Source: Bacteroidales bacterium Phil6 (GTDB taxonomy: Bacteria; Bacteroidota; Bacteroidia; Bacteroidales; F082). From it: a stretch of 49,086 nt of DNA. Below, piece after piece: positions 1-8,643 of this stretch. Below the pieces are notes generated by a model. The model saw only the letters and a list, made by a program, of their open reading frames with translations, had not been told where the DNA came from and ran no database searches. Within the stretch, counting starts at the first letter, position 1; each line of letters opens with the position of its first letter. The position numbers and the translations under genes are program-made. The stretch is from assembly GCA_002633315.1 (NCBI GenBank), contig NWBN01000009.1, forward strand, positions 1 through 49,086. The letters run 5' to 3'.

Positions 1-142
1 TGTCACTTATGAAGAACTATACAATTACATTCTCGACAAGGTAAAAAGAGAATCATTTTTAACAAATGACAAATTGCAGACTCCTATGGTCGCAACAAGT
101 CCGTCAATGCAAGATAATTGGAAAAATAAAACATTAAAATGA
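1..142 (+). CDS. C-terminal fragment of a caspase-like (C14) protein, first tandem copy
   Basis: The reading frame starts outside the window and ends with TGA at 140-142; the first full codon is at position 2. Its last 46 residues match the last 46 residues of the intact caspase-like protein ending at 1600. At DNA level 1-142 matches 1459-1600 with only two differences (positions 25 and 136). This is therefore the 3' end of a second, nearly identical copy lying to the left. An ATG overlaps the stop (ATGA at 139-142) and opens a nine-codon frame ending at 168, which looks like the start of a truncated counterpart of the small membrane protein that follows the intact copy. The catalytic region is outside the window, so activity cannot be judged. 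Confidence 0.85.
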   Translation, partial: VTYEELYNYILDKVKRESFLTNDKLQTPMVATSPSMQDNWKNKTLK

Positions 143-226
143 AAAAAGTAACTTATTTCAATATTTGAAGTATTGAATAAATACAATAATGATTTATTAC
201 AATAATTTATAAAACAAAATAAAAAA

Positions 227-1600
227 ATGAAAAAGACAATTAATTTATTATTAGTCATCACTATAATATTAGGGATGATTTCCTGCGCAACATTAACTTA
301 TGGCAACAAGGGAAAGGTTACAATATATAGTTATCCGGATAATGTTAAAGCTGATAAACTAACTGTTTCAAAAGGGAAAAGAACGCATAGCGAAACCAAT
401 GTATATTTTCCATACGTAATACCAAAAAGATTTTCAAAAGGAGCAAAATCGGCTAACGTTATTGCATATAAAGACAACACATCAAAAAGAATAACTGTTA
501 ATAAGACATTCAACGGCTGGTTTGCCGGAAATATATTAATAGGAGGAATTTTTGGAATGGCTATAGACCTTGCATCAGGATGTTTTGTAAAACCTGAAAA
601 GAACAATTATACAATTGCTCTTTTAGAACAACAACAATTATACAATAATAATAACAATAATCAAATTGCTGTTCAAGAAAAAGATACAGAAAAAACCTAC
701 TCCATTGAAGAACTTCAAGCTTTGGGCGTAATCAACAATAAAACACAGCAGGATTCTCAAACCGCACAGCAAGCTCAAACTCAGACAACCGATAATAAAT
801 CTGTTGTAACCGAAAGAATCTTATCTGATGTCGATAAGGACATTCCTTTATCCAATATGAAATCCGAAAACACTTTCGTTTTGATTATTGCCAACGAAAA
901 TTATGAGTTCGTCGATGATGTCGAATTCGCTTTGAACGATGGCAACACTTTCAAAGAATATTGTATCAAAACCCTCGGCGTTCCTGAAAAACAGGTCTGG
1001 CTGTACGAGAACGCTTCTTATGGCATTATCAATTCCGGTGTTTCTAAAATGATTCAGGCCATGAACCTGTTTGATAATACTAACGCCATTATTTACTATT
1101 GCGGTCACGGTATCCCTGATGAAAAAACTGGTGATGCCTACATTATACCTACTGACGGTAACGGCAAAGATATGGCAACTTGTTATAGTCTGAATACTTT
1201 ATACAACACCTTTTCTCAAACCAATGCTTTAAATGTCACTTATTTCATGGATGCCTGCTTTACCGGAGCAAAAAAAGACGGTTCTATGATTGTTGCTGCT
1301 CGTGGTGTCGCTCGTGAACCCAAAAAAGAAACCCTTTCAGGAAATACCATCGTATTTTCTGCTACAAGTGCAGATGAAACTGCCATGACTTTCAAAGAAA
1401 AACAACATGGCTTGTTTACTTATTATTTGTTGAAAAAATTACAGGAAACCAAAGGCAATGTCACTTATGAAGAACTATACAACTACATTCTCGACAAGGT
1501 AAAAAGAGAATCATTTTTAACAAATGACAAATTGCAGACTCCTATGGTCGCAACAAGTCCGTCAATGCAAGATAATTGGAAAAATAAAACATTGAAATGA
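227..1600 (+). CDS. Caspase-like (peptidase C14) lipoprotein with PEGA-like N-terminal region
   Basis: 457 aa. The N-terminus is a lipoprotein signal with lipobox MISC and acylated Cys about residue 20. Residues about 28-130 resemble PEGA-type envelope domains, including the NGWFAGNILIGG motif and a following hydrophobic ID-SG segment. A low-complexity Gln/Asn/Thr linker covers about 130-205. The caspase fold begins about residue 215 and carries the catalytic pair: His294 in CGHG and Cys344 in MDACFTG. By family knowledge it would cleave after Arg/Lys or Asp; the substrate is not visible. It is probably exported and membrane-anchored. It follows a near-identical copy (tail at 1-142) and overlaps the next gene by ATGA, so the two are probably translationally coupled. 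The AT content is higher in the 5' third than in the catalytic part, as if the catalytic part had a separate history. A role in defence or contact-dependent killing is possible but not shown. Confidence 0.85.
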   Translation: MKKTINLLLVITIILGMISCATLTYGNKGKVTIYSYPDNVKADKLTVSKGKRTHSETNVYFPYVIPKRFSKGAKSANVIAYKDNTSKRITVNKTFNGWFAGNILIGGIFGMAIDLASGCFVKPEKNNYTIALLEQQQLYNNNNNNQIAVQEKDTEKTYSIEELQALGVINNKTQQDSQTAQQAQTQTTDNKSVVTERILSDVDKDIPLSNMKSENTFVLIIANENYEFVDDVEFALNDGNTFKEYCIKTLGVPEKQVWLYENASYGIINSGVSKMIQAMNLFDNTNAIIYYCGHGIPDEKTGDAYIIPTDGNGKDMATCYSLNTLYNTFSQTNALNVTYFMDACFTGAKKDGSMIVAARGVAREPKKETLSGNTIVFSATSADETAMTFKEKQHGLFTYYLLKKLQETKGNVTYEELYNYILDKVKRESFLTNDKLQTPMVATSPSMQDNWKNKTLK

Positions 1601-1890
1601 AAAAAGTGTGTTTTATATTATATCTTATAGTATTCATAACATTATTATCATGGGGTACATGTTATTTTGCATATATATTACTAAAAGTCATGTATTATTT
1701 ATTTCAATATGATTTATTTTTGAAAATTGCTAATGTAATACCAATAAATATTTTTCAATTATTTGATAATACTTCCAAACTACACATAAATATACTTATT
1801 TTTTGGATATTCAATTCACTTTTCATTTCAATATCATTAGTATCAGGTTATGTAATATATAAAGAATTTGATAAAAATTTAGAAAAGTGA
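1597..1890 (+). CDS. Small two-helix membrane protein coupled to the caspase-like gene
   Basis: 97 aa, not recognised. Two hydrophobic helices are visible, about residues 5-35 and 65-90, joined by a loop of about 30 residues; the tail is short and charged. The ATG overlaps the TGA of the caspase-like gene by four bases, the usual sign of translational coupling. A terminator follows directly at about 1892-1942, so the caspase-like protein and this one form a two-gene transcription unit. The truncated frame at 139-168, after the first caspase copy, starts with the same first four residues (MKKV), so the pair was probably duplicated together and the other copy lost. It could be a partner, an inhibitor or a membrane target of the caspase; nothing decides between these. 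Confidence 0.65.
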   Translation: MKKVCFILYLIVFITLLSWGTCYFAYILLKVMYYLFQYDLFLKIANVIPINIFQLFDNTSKLHINILIFWIFNSLFISISLVSGYVIYKEFDKNLEK

Positions 1891-1891
1891 T

Positions 1892-1942
1892 AAAAAGAAG
1901 CGAAACCTAATAATATTTTACCTCTGGGTTCGCTTCTTTTTT
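1892..1942 (+). terminator. Rho-independent terminator of the caspase unit
   Basis: AAGAAGCGAAACC at about 1895-1907 pairs with GGTTCGCTTCTT at 1927-1938 (one bulged base) and is followed by a T run. It lies directly after the small membrane gene. Confidence 0.8.
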
Positions 1943-2312
1943 AATGTAAATGTAATATTGTTATATAAATAACATTTTAAATCATCACGCAAATAATTTT
2001 AATATTTTGCGATATTATAATTTCAATAAGCATAAGTACAAAAATCATCCATATCCTAAAATCAAATCAAAATAAGTCCATAACATTGATTTGAGAATTC
2101 ATAAAATATATTTTTCTAAATAAATTCGTAATTTTATCAGTTTGTAACTAAGATTCTTTCATTGCTTTCTTATAAATCCAACTGTAATTTTTTGAGTATT
2201 TATGGTAAACTATATCTCATATTTTACATGCAGCACAGATTCAAGTTTCATTTTCAAATATAAGGCATTTATTTCATAAAGCTACAAAGACAGTTTGTTT
2301 TAATGTTGATGA
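1943..2312. other. AT-rich gene-free stretch
   Basis: No open frame with protein-like composition, no clear hairpin and no TAnnTTTG box with a gene behind it. It borders the ATPase relic at 2313-2423 and may be more decayed sequence of the same origin. Confidence 0.5.
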
Positions 2313-2423
2313 TTACTCTGCACTTGTTTCATTATCAACCATTGCACCGAGCATACTTAAATCAACAGCATAAAGTTTAAATACAGACAAATTTTCATCT
2401 TTAAGTTGCATTTTTAGGTTTTC
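2313..2423 (-). pseudogene. Relic of an AAA / DUF4143 ATPase gene
   Basis: On the minus strand an open stretch of 36 codons ends in TAA at 2313-2315 and is blocked upstream by TAA at 2424-2426. It encodes a segment with VFKLYAVDLSMLGAMV, which matches the FK-Y--D-GLLGA signature of the DUF4143 region in bacterial AAA ATPases. No Walker motifs or start remain nearby, so this is a decayed fragment. The intact ATPase at 11062-12246 is of the same broad family but does not carry this exact motif, so this was a different subfamily. The call rests on one short motif. Confidence 0.45.
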
Positions 2424-2530
2424 TTAAATCAAGATGACATCACATCTCAATTAAACTTGACAAAAGAAAACATCTCTCGTCTAATAAAATATTCACTTGA
2501 TCTTTTAAGTTATCGTAATTCCATGGCAAC

Positions 2531-2563
2531 AAAAAAAGCTCATCTTCAGAAGATGAGCTTTTT
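2531..2563 (-). terminator. Terminator downstream of tRNA-Pro
   Basis: An almost perfect palindrome, AAAGCTCATCTTC facing GAAGATGAGCTTT. On the minus strand it ends in seven Ts and starts two bases after the tRNA discriminator base. Confidence 0.8.
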
Positions 2564-2564
2564 G

Positions 2565-2638
2565 TCGGAGCGGCCCGACTCGAACGGGCGACCGCTTGCA
2601 CCCCATGCAAGAATGCTAGCCAACTGCACCACGCCCCG
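2565..2638 (-). tRNA. tRNA-Pro (anticodon GGG)
   Basis: 74 nt on the minus strand. The full cloverleaf can be drawn: acceptor CGGGGCG with CGCTCCG (one G-U), D stem GTGC/GCAT, anticodon stem CTTGC/GCAAG with loop ATGGGGT (anticodon GGG, proline), T stem GCCCG/CGGGC with loop TTCGAGT. The discriminator is A, and CCA is not encoded (ACA follows). The open frame that crosses this locus on the plus strand is spurious. Confidence 0.95.
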
Positions 2639-3008
2639 TCTGCTTTCGCGCAGCAAAGATAATAAGGTTTTTTTAAAGTTTTACAAAAAAAATCGATTTT
2701 TTTATCACCTTTTATCGATAATTATTACTTTTTGATAATCAAAAGAATAAAAATAACGACAATATGATATGAAATCCTGACATTTTATATTACAGTCAAC
2801 AACGGCAGTCACTAATACAACATCATAATTTTTTCTCTTTCAAAAACACTCGTAATTCAGCTGCATAAAAACTAAACACAGCATCCGGCACTAAACAAGC
2901 CACATTGAAAATTACAAATAATCATCACGACCGGCATCAATGTTATTGTCATAATCTCAATTTGTTTCATTTCTTTTTATATCTTTGCAAAAAAATAAAT
3001 CATTTATC
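2639..3008. other. Intergenic region between tRNA-Pro and trxB
   Basis: No gene seen. It should hold the promoter of the leftward tRNA near 2640-2700, which I cannot place with certainty, and at its right end the -7 box of trxB. Confidence 0.5.
2980..2987 (+). promoter_or_regulatory. -7 promoter element of trxB
   Basis: TATCTTTG fits the Bacteroidota -7 box TAnnTTTG. Transcription would start near 2995, 14 bases before the ATG at 3009. A TTTG at 2961-2964 is closer (15 bp) than usual for a -33 box. Confidence 0.6.
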
Positions 3009-3962
3009 ATGAACGACAACATAGAACACATTCAATGTCTGATTCTCGGTTCCGGTCCTGCCGGTTACACTGCAGCCATTTACACAGGAAGAGCAGACAT
3101 CAAGACTATAGTTTATGAAGGGACATTAACCGGTGGACAGTTGATGCAGACCACTGAGATAGAAAACTTTCCCGGATATCCTCAAGGTGTAAAAGGTCCG
3201 GAGATGATGAACGACCTGCGTCTTCAGGCCGAGCGTTTCGGCACCATTTTCCGCATGGGTTCGATCGTTGAAATCGATACCACAAAACGTCCTTTCAAAG
3301 TAAAAGCAGAATACGGAGAAGAGCTTCTTGCCGACACCATCATAGTGGCGACAGGTGCCTCGGCTCGCTATCTCGGGCTTCCCACCGAAGAGCAGTTCAA
3401 AGGAGGCGGCGTATCGGCATGTGCCACATGCGACGGTTATTTTTACAGAGGTAAAGACGTTGCCGTAGTAGGAGGTGGCGACACTGCATGTGAAGATGCC
3501 TCATATCTTGCCAACTTATGCAACAAGGTTTACATGATAGTGCGCCGTGATGTACTGCGTGCTTCCAAAGCCATGCAGCACCGTGTAATGAACACTCCCA
3601 ACATAGAGATTTTATGGAACACTCAGACCAAAGAGTTGTTTGGTGAGGTAAACGGTTTCATGAGTGCACTGAAAGGCGCTGTGCTTTTCGACAGCAAAAC
3701 CGGTGAGGAACGTACCATTTATGTCGATGGATTTTTCGAGGCGATAGGACACATTCCCAACACGGATGTCCTCAAAGGCAAAGTCGAGATGGACGAGACG
3801 GGTTATATCATCACCAAGCCAAAATCGACAGCTACGACGGTGACAGGAATATTTGCCGCCGGTGATTGTCAGGACAAGACATACCGTCAAGCCATAGTGG
3901 CAGCTGGCAGCGGCGCCATGGCAGCAATAGAGGTAGAAAGATTCTTGATGGAAAACAAATAA
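3009..3962 (+). CDS. trxB: Thioredoxin reductase
   Basis: 317 aa, the usual length for low-molecular-weight thioredoxin reductase. It passes electrons from NADPH through FAD to thioredoxin in the cytoplasm. Seen in the sequence: the FAD-binding GSGPAGYTAA motif at the N-terminus, the redox motif CATC (Cys138 and Cys141), the NADPH-binding VVGGGDTACEDA just after it, and the C-terminal FAD motif GIFAAGDCQD. The frame is open upstream to 2985, but the -7 box at 2980-2987 places the transcript start after that, so ATG 3009 is the start. Transcribed alone, with a strong terminator shared with the convergent S46 peptidase. Confidence 0.95.
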   Translation: MNDNIEHIQCLILGSGPAGYTAAIYTGRADIKTIVYEGTLTGGQLMQTTEIENFPGYPQGVKGPEMMNDLRLQAERFGTIFRMGSIVEIDTTKRPFKVKAEYGEELLADTIIVATGASARYLGLPTEEQFKGGGVSACATCDGYFYRGKDVAVVGGGDTACEDASYLANLCNKVYMIVRRDVLRASKAMQHRVMNTPNIEILWNTQTKELFGEVNGFMSALKGAVLFDSKTGEERTIYVDGFFEAIGHIPNTDVLKGKVEMDETGYIITKPKSTATTVTGIFAAGDCQDKTYRQAIVAAGSGAMAAIEVERFLMENK

Positions 3963-4012
3963 ACAAAAAACGCACCATTAGCGTTTTGGAACGTGTAACA
4001 GTGCGTTTCTCA

Positions 4013-4054
4013 ATATGTCATGGCTCATCTCAGACAAGCCATGACATATTTTTA
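4013..4054. terminator. Bidirectional terminator between trxB and the S46 peptidase gene
   Basis: ATATGTCATGGCT (4013-4025) pairs with AGCCATGACATAT (4036-4048) and runs into Ts. A weaker AAAACGC/GCGTTTT hairpin sits at 3967-3987. The two flanking genes converge here. Confidence 0.8.
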
Positions 4055-4056
4055 TA

Positions 4057-6192
4057 TCATTCTATGACAGTCAACTCATCGATGATATTTTGTGCTTTAC
4101 CCACTTTTTCTATACACCAAAGCAGATAACGAGCGTCCATGCAAATAGTACGTTGCACTGATTTCTCAAACGAAAGGTCACCGCTCATCGACTCCCAATT
4201 ACCGTCAAAAGCGAGACCAATGAGTTCGCCATTGCCATTGATGACAGGACTGCCGGAGTTGCCGCCTGTGATATCATTGGTGGTGATGAAATTCACGATC
4301 AGATCTCCGTTCTCATCGGCATATCTGCCATAATCTCTTTTCTCGTAGAGGTCGCGTACATCCTGCGGTATGTCGAACTCCCAGTTGCCGGGCACATATT
4401 TTGCCATAACGCCGTCCATAGTAGTGTAATAATTGTAATACACTGCATCAGCGCTCTTGTACGGTTCCACAGTACCGTAAGTCAGACGCATGGTGAAGTT
4501 GGCATCAGGATAGAAATGACGTTCCTTATCCATTTCCATGAGACCTTTGATATAAAGACGTTCTGCCTTGTTGCCCATTGCACCTGCCTCAAGGTATTTC
4601 TCCACTAACCCATTATACGAATCTATGATATTCATCGACATAGCATATAAAGGATCTTTATCGAGTTTCTTAGGATTGGCAAGCCATTTCTCCATTTTTG
4701 CTTTATTGACGAAAATTGACTTGTCGAAAGCATCATTCACCCATTCAGTAAAATCCCCATTATTTTCATCACCGATTTCTTTTATCATGGAAGGAGTGTA
4801 AGTCTTGATATCATTATAGAAAAGATTCAGCAGTGCCGTGGTGACATCCTTATCCAAAGGCATGTTGTAATCCTTGAAGAAAGCCTCCACTGAAGCATTA
4901 AGATTATCTGCTGCGGAACGTATTTGTTTCTTATCGGCTTTATCATTCAGCAATCTGTTTATCTTCATGAATCTGCGTGTAAAAGCGACAGCCTCTCCAC
5001 CATTCCAGCCTGCCTCGCGATGATAGACGAAAGGTTTATTTATCTCATCAAGGATCTCCCATTTCGCCTTAACATCATCGAAGATATCGCCATAAACAGC
5101 CTTACGTCCCTCATCGGCGTCCACCCAATCCATGAATTTCTGTTCCTGAGCCAGTCTTCTCTCATAGACGTGGTTACGTTGGAGCTGTTTAACCTGTCCA
5201 ATATAATATTTCCAATAGTTGGACACGCTTGCCTGTTTTGAGGCATATTGTATAAACACCGCCTGGTCGGCATCCATGTGTTTACGATATTCATTAAGTT
5301 TGGTAGTACGGCAATCCACAATAGCCGGACCTTCAGCTTCTATCACGTTTCTCACAGTATATGAAGTGGAATAGCGGTCGGTACTGCCCGGATAGCCCAA
5401 AATCATGGCATAATCACCATGCTTTACACCTTTTATATTAATAGGCAGATAATATTTCGATTTCATCGGTATGTTATCCGCGCTATATTTGGCGGGTTTA
5501 CCTTCCTTGTCGGTATAAACACGGAAGATACAAAAGTCGCCTTTATGACGCGGCCATGACCAGTTATCGGTATCGGCGCCGTATTTACCTATACCCCAAG
5601 GCGGACAACAGACAAGACGCACATCGCGATATACGTCATATTCGAACATAATATATTGATTGCCACTATAGAAAGGTACAATCTCCACTTCTACATCACG
5701 ATCTCCCTTACGTTCTTTTACAATTTTCTTGATATTCTCTTTAAGTATTGAATCTCTTGACTTTTCGTCAGTGACACCTTCCAATGCAGCTGTTGTCACA
5801 TCTTCAACATAAGACAAAAAGGAAACAGAAAGCCCCTCATTGGGAAGTTCTTCATCCATATTCAAAGCCCAGAAGCCATCGGTAAGATAGTCATGTTCTA
5901 CAGTAGCATGTTTTTGTACATAACTCAAACCGCAGTGATGATTGGTAAGCAGCAGACCGTTAGGAGAAATCAGTTCACCTGTACAACCACCGCCAAACTG
6001 TACAATGGCATCTTTTAAACTCGGTTGGTTAAGGTCAAAAATCTGTTCTGCCGTAAGTTGACAGCCAAGTTGTTGCATCTCATACAAGTTCTGATTATCA
6101 AGACTGTACGGCAACCACATCCCTTCATCAGCACGTACTTCCACACGAAATACGAAAGCTACAAGCATGATAAATAAAAAAATCTTCTTCAT
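4057..6192 (-). CDS. S46 family dipeptidyl-peptidase, DPP7-like
   Basis: 711 aa, the typical length of the S46 family. A signal peptide covers about 1-21, so it acts in the periplasm or at the cell surface and releases dipeptides from peptide N-termini, feeding amino-acid fermentation. The mature protein begins with DEGMWLP, a family hallmark. The catalytic triad is visible: His86 in TNHHCG, the Asp of the HKGDF motif, and Ser646 in GGNSGSP. The residue that sets P1 preference lies in AFDGNWE; Gly there is what DPP7 (hydrophobic P1) has, while DPP11 (Asp/Glu P1) has Arg, so I infer a DPP7-type specificity. The gene starts 17 bases after the PrsW-like gene, in the same direction, so the two are probably co-transcribed. 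Confidence 0.93.
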   Translation of the reverse strand: MKKIFLFIMLVAFVFRVEVRADEGMWLPYSLDNQNLYEMQQLGCQLTAEQIFDLNQPSLKDAIVQFGGGCTGELISPNGLLLTNHHCGLSYVQKHATVEHDYLTDGFWALNMDEELPNEGLSVSFLSYVEDVTTAALEGVTDEKSRDSILKENIKKIVKERKGDRDVEVEIVPFYSGNQYIMFEYDVYRDVRLVCCPPWGIGKYGADTDNWSWPRHKGDFCIFRVYTDKEGKPAKYSADNIPMKSKYYLPINIKGVKHGDYAMILGYPGSTDRYSTSYTVRNVIEAEGPAIVDCRTTKLNEYRKHMDADQAVFIQYASKQASVSNYWKYYIGQVKQLQRNHVYERRLAQEQKFMDWVDADEGRKAVYGDIFDDVKAKWEILDEINKPFVYHREAGWNGGEAVAFTRRFMKINRLLNDKADKKQIRSAADNLNASVEAFFKDYNMPLDKDVTTALLNLFYNDIKTYTPSMIKEIGDENNGDFTEWVNDAFDKSIFVNKAKMEKWLANPKKLDKDPLYAMSMNIIDSYNGLVEKYLEAGAMGNKAERLYIKGLMEMDKERHFYPDANFTMRLTYGTVEPYKSADAVYYNYYTTMDGVMAKYVPGNWEFDIPQDVRDLYEKRDYGRYADENGDLIVNFITTNDITGGNSGSPVINGNGELIGLAFDGNWESMSGDLSFEKSVQRTICMDARYLLWCIEKVGKAQNIIDELTVIE

Positions 6193-6209
6193 TTGTGTTT
6201 GTTTTAATA

Positions 6210-6968
6210 TTAATGAATTTTAAATATATCTTTAAAAATACTATTATTATGCTGTATATCAGTCATATAAGAAAGCTTTTTAACTTTCTTCATTGCAAAA
6301 ATCCACATAAAGATGTCCAAAATGATAAACACCCCGTAAAACACTATATATGCAATTGTGTCATCAATGCCACTGCAGAAAATCAATAAAAAGTCAAATG
6401 CTCCATGGAAAAAAACAGGTATCAACAAAGCCAACATCAGATTAAAAATCTTCGATTTTCCAAATTTTGCCAATGCCAAATAATATCCCATTATGACACC
6501 GAACAAAAAGTGAGCCGGCACCGAGAGAATGGCCCTCATCTTGCCGACTTCAACAGCCTGTTCAAAAGTATCATTACCGAGCACGTACATGATATTCTCC
6601 ACACATGCAAAGCCCAAACCTATGAATACGGCATACACGATACCGTCGAAATATTCATCAAAATACTTACTTCTCCATATAAATATCATGAATATGAGAA
6701 ATTTGGCCAACTCTTCCGGAATGCCGGCCTCCCAAAACGAAGAGTAAAACACAGTATCGCTATGATAAAAACTCCTAATAATGGAAACCAACCCCAACGT
6801 TAACGGAATAGCAAGTATCCCTCCCAAAAATGCGACAATGAGTTTTTTTATTGGCTCTTTCTGTATCCTATCTTTCGTATATATATAAATCAACAATACG
6901 ACTACCGGTAATACTGCCAATAAAACAAGAAACCTCATATCATCAAAAATTTTGTCAAATTTATACAA
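6210..6968 (-). CDS. PrsW-family intramembrane metalloprotease-like protein
   Basis: 252 aa with about seven to eight hydrophobic helices. The family motifs are all present: EELAK (Glu85-Glu86), CVENIMY (Glu124), a His in PAHFLFG (His153) and HGAFD (His188, Asp192). In Gram-positives PrsW cleaves an anti-sigma factor within the membrane; in this phylum the substrate is unknown. An in-frame Met11 is an alternative start closer to the first helix. A TACCTTTA box near 6985-6992 on the minus strand resembles the -7 consensus. It leads the S46 peptidase gene, 17 bases downstream, which suggests a shared role in envelope proteolysis. Confidence 0.85.
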   Translation of the reverse strand: MYKFDKIFDDMRFLVLLAVLPVVVLLIYIYTKDRIQKEPIKKLIVAFLGGILAIPLTLGLVSIIRSFYHSDTVFYSSFWEAGIPEELAKFLIFMIFIWRSKYFDEYFDGIVYAVFIGLGFACVENIMYVLGNDTFEQAVEVGKMRAILSVPAHFLFGVIMGYYLALAKFGKSKIFNLMLALLIPVFFHGAFDFLLIFCSGIDDTIAYIVFYGVFIILDIFMWIFAMKKVKKLSYMTDIQHNNSIFKDIFKIH

Positions 6969-7093
6969 ATTTTTGAAACAATAAAGGTATTTTCAACAAT
7001 AAATATCAACAGTCTGATTTTCTATAATACTTCATTACACATCTAAGATGCAAATAATAAAGTTTTTAAAGAACATTCAGATTTTATCTTTTG

Positions 7094-8464
7094 TCACATC
7101 AGTTTATCAACAAGTCCGAAATTATTATAAGGAGGATATTTAATAGTAAAATCTATCATATTGGAAGATTTCAGCACTGACCTTATATTGCTAAAAGCGA
7201 TAAAACTATAATATGAATGATATTTACCCATACCGCTATTGCCAACCCCACCGAAAGGAAGATGACCATTTGCCACATGAAGCACTGTATCATTTATGCA
7301 AGCTCCGCCTGAAGTAGTTTGCCTCAACACTTCCTTGGCAGCGTCGTCAGAGCCGAAATAATACAGTGCCAACGGCTTGGGTCTTACATTGACAAAAGAT
7401 ATCACCTCTTTGATATCATCAAATGTCATGACAGGCAATAAAGGACCAAATATCTCGTCACGCATGATGGCGGCATCAGAGGCAACATTGTCGAGCAGAG
7501 TAAATTGCATGTATCTATCTGCAGCATCGTAATTACCGCCATAAATCACCTGACCATCAGAAAGATACGATAACAATCTTTGAAATGCCTTATCATTGAT
7601 GATACGACAGTAACAACGACTTTTCTGCATGTTTTTCCCATAAAAACGTTCTACACAGTTTATCATTTTTTTAATCAGAACATCTTTGACATCTTTATGT
7701 ACAAAAAGATAATCCGGTGCCACACAAGTCTGCCCTGCATTGATAGTCTTACCCCAAACTATACGGCGTGCAGCATATTCCACATTGCATTTTTTATCCA
7801 CTATGCAAGGACTCTTCCCCCCGAGTTCAAGAACCACCGGAGTAAGATGTTTTGCTGCAGCTTCCATCACGACCTTACCAACTGCCGGACTGCCGGTATA
7901 GAAAATCATGTCGAAATGTTGTTTTAAAAGTAAAGTGTTGACCTCACGATTTCCTTCAACCGAAGTTATGTAATGTTCGTCGAAAGTCTCACGTATCATC
8001 TTGCTCATCAAAGCGGAGGTATTGACAGAATAAGGCGAAGGTTTCAGCACGGCACAACAACCAGCCGAAATAGCTCCAACAAGCGGACAAAACATCAGAT
8101 TGAAAGGATAGTTCCACGGGGCAATGATAAGAGCGACTCCATAAGGCTCGTATATCACCCTGCTGCCCGACGGTTTAAGAAACATCGGAGTTCTTACTCT
8201 TTCAGATTCAACCCAATACTTGATATTTCTGATATGCTCATCTATCTCGGCAATGACGATATTATATTCTGTCAACATCACCTCTTCCCGACTCTTCCTC
8301 AGATCTGCCCACAAAGCTTCAACCAAGGCTTCCTTATTATCAACAACAGCTTTACGAAGTTTCTTCAATTGTCTCATTCTGAAAACCACCGTCTTAGTTG
8401 CCTGAGTTAAAAAATAACGGCGTTGTTTTTCTACAAGTCCTTTGATTTCTTGCTCTTTTGTCAT
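7094..8464 (-). CDS. Aldehyde dehydrogenase, class 3 type (ALDH3)
   Basis: 456 aa, the length of the non-tetrameric ALDH3 branch rather than the roughly 490-500 aa main branch. It oxidises aldehydes to acids with NAD(P)+. Seen: catalytic Glu213 in LELGGKSP and nucleophile Cys247 in AGQTCVAPDY, the PWNYPFN motif near residue 115 and the C-terminal LPFGGVGNSG. The start is ATG at 8462-8464. It stands alone, divergent from the small membrane gene at 8644. The substrate cannot be told from sequence; fatty or aromatic aldehydes are common in this class. Confidence 0.92.
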   Translation of the reverse strand: MTKEQEIKGLVEKQRRYFLTQATKTVVFRMRQLKKLRKAVVDNKEALVEALWADLRKSREEVMLTEYNIVIAEIDEHIRNIKYWVESERVRTPMFLKPSGSRVIYEPYGVALIIAPWNYPFNLMFCPLVGAISAGCCAVLKPSPYSVNTSALMSKMIRETFDEHYITSVEGNREVNTLLLKQHFDMIFYTGSPAVGKVVMEAAAKHLTPVVLELGGKSPCIVDKKCNVEYAARRIVWGKTINAGQTCVAPDYLFVHKDVKDVLIKKMINCVERFYGKNMQKSRCYCRIINDKAFQRLLSYLSDGQVIYGGNYDAADRYMQFTLLDNVASDAAIMRDEIFGPLLPVMTFDDIKEVISFVNVRPKPLALYYFGSDDAAKEVLRQTTSGGACINDTVLHVANGHLPFGGVGNSGMGKYHSYYSFIAFSNIRSVLKSSNMIDFTIKYPPYNNFGLVDKLM

Positions 8465-8611
8465 GAATTTCGTTTTTGCAAATATAACAATTGTAATCCA
8501 ATAATGTCATAACATTTAAAATATAAAGTTAACATTCTCCATTTTGACGAATGCAACCATTTTCATCTCAAAACCACTATAAAAACAACTTCTCAAAATG
8601 AACTTTTTCAC

Positions 8612-8619
8612 TATTTTTG
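8612..8619 (+). promoter_or_regulatory. -7 promoter element of the 8644 operon
   Basis: TATTTTTG, matching TAnnTTTG, 24 bases before the ATG at 8644. No clear -33 box. Confidence 0.55.
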
Positions 8620-8643
8620 CATCATTAATAGAAAATTAAAAAC

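Noticed and set aside
622..660. AAC/AAT repeat tract as a tandem-repeat locus
   Set aside because: It only encodes the short Gln/Asn linker of the caspase-like protein; there is no longer array.
2457..2735. Open frame of 92 codons on the plus strand
   Set aside because: It runs through the tRNA-Pro gene and its terminator in antisense and has no family signature.
6405..6803. Open frame of 132 codons on the plus strand
   Set aside because: It is antisense to the PrsW-family gene, which has all its catalytic motifs; composition is not protein-like.
7973..8410. Open frame of 145 codons on the plus strand
   Set aside because: It is antisense to the aldehyde dehydrogenase gene, whose catalytic residues are clear.
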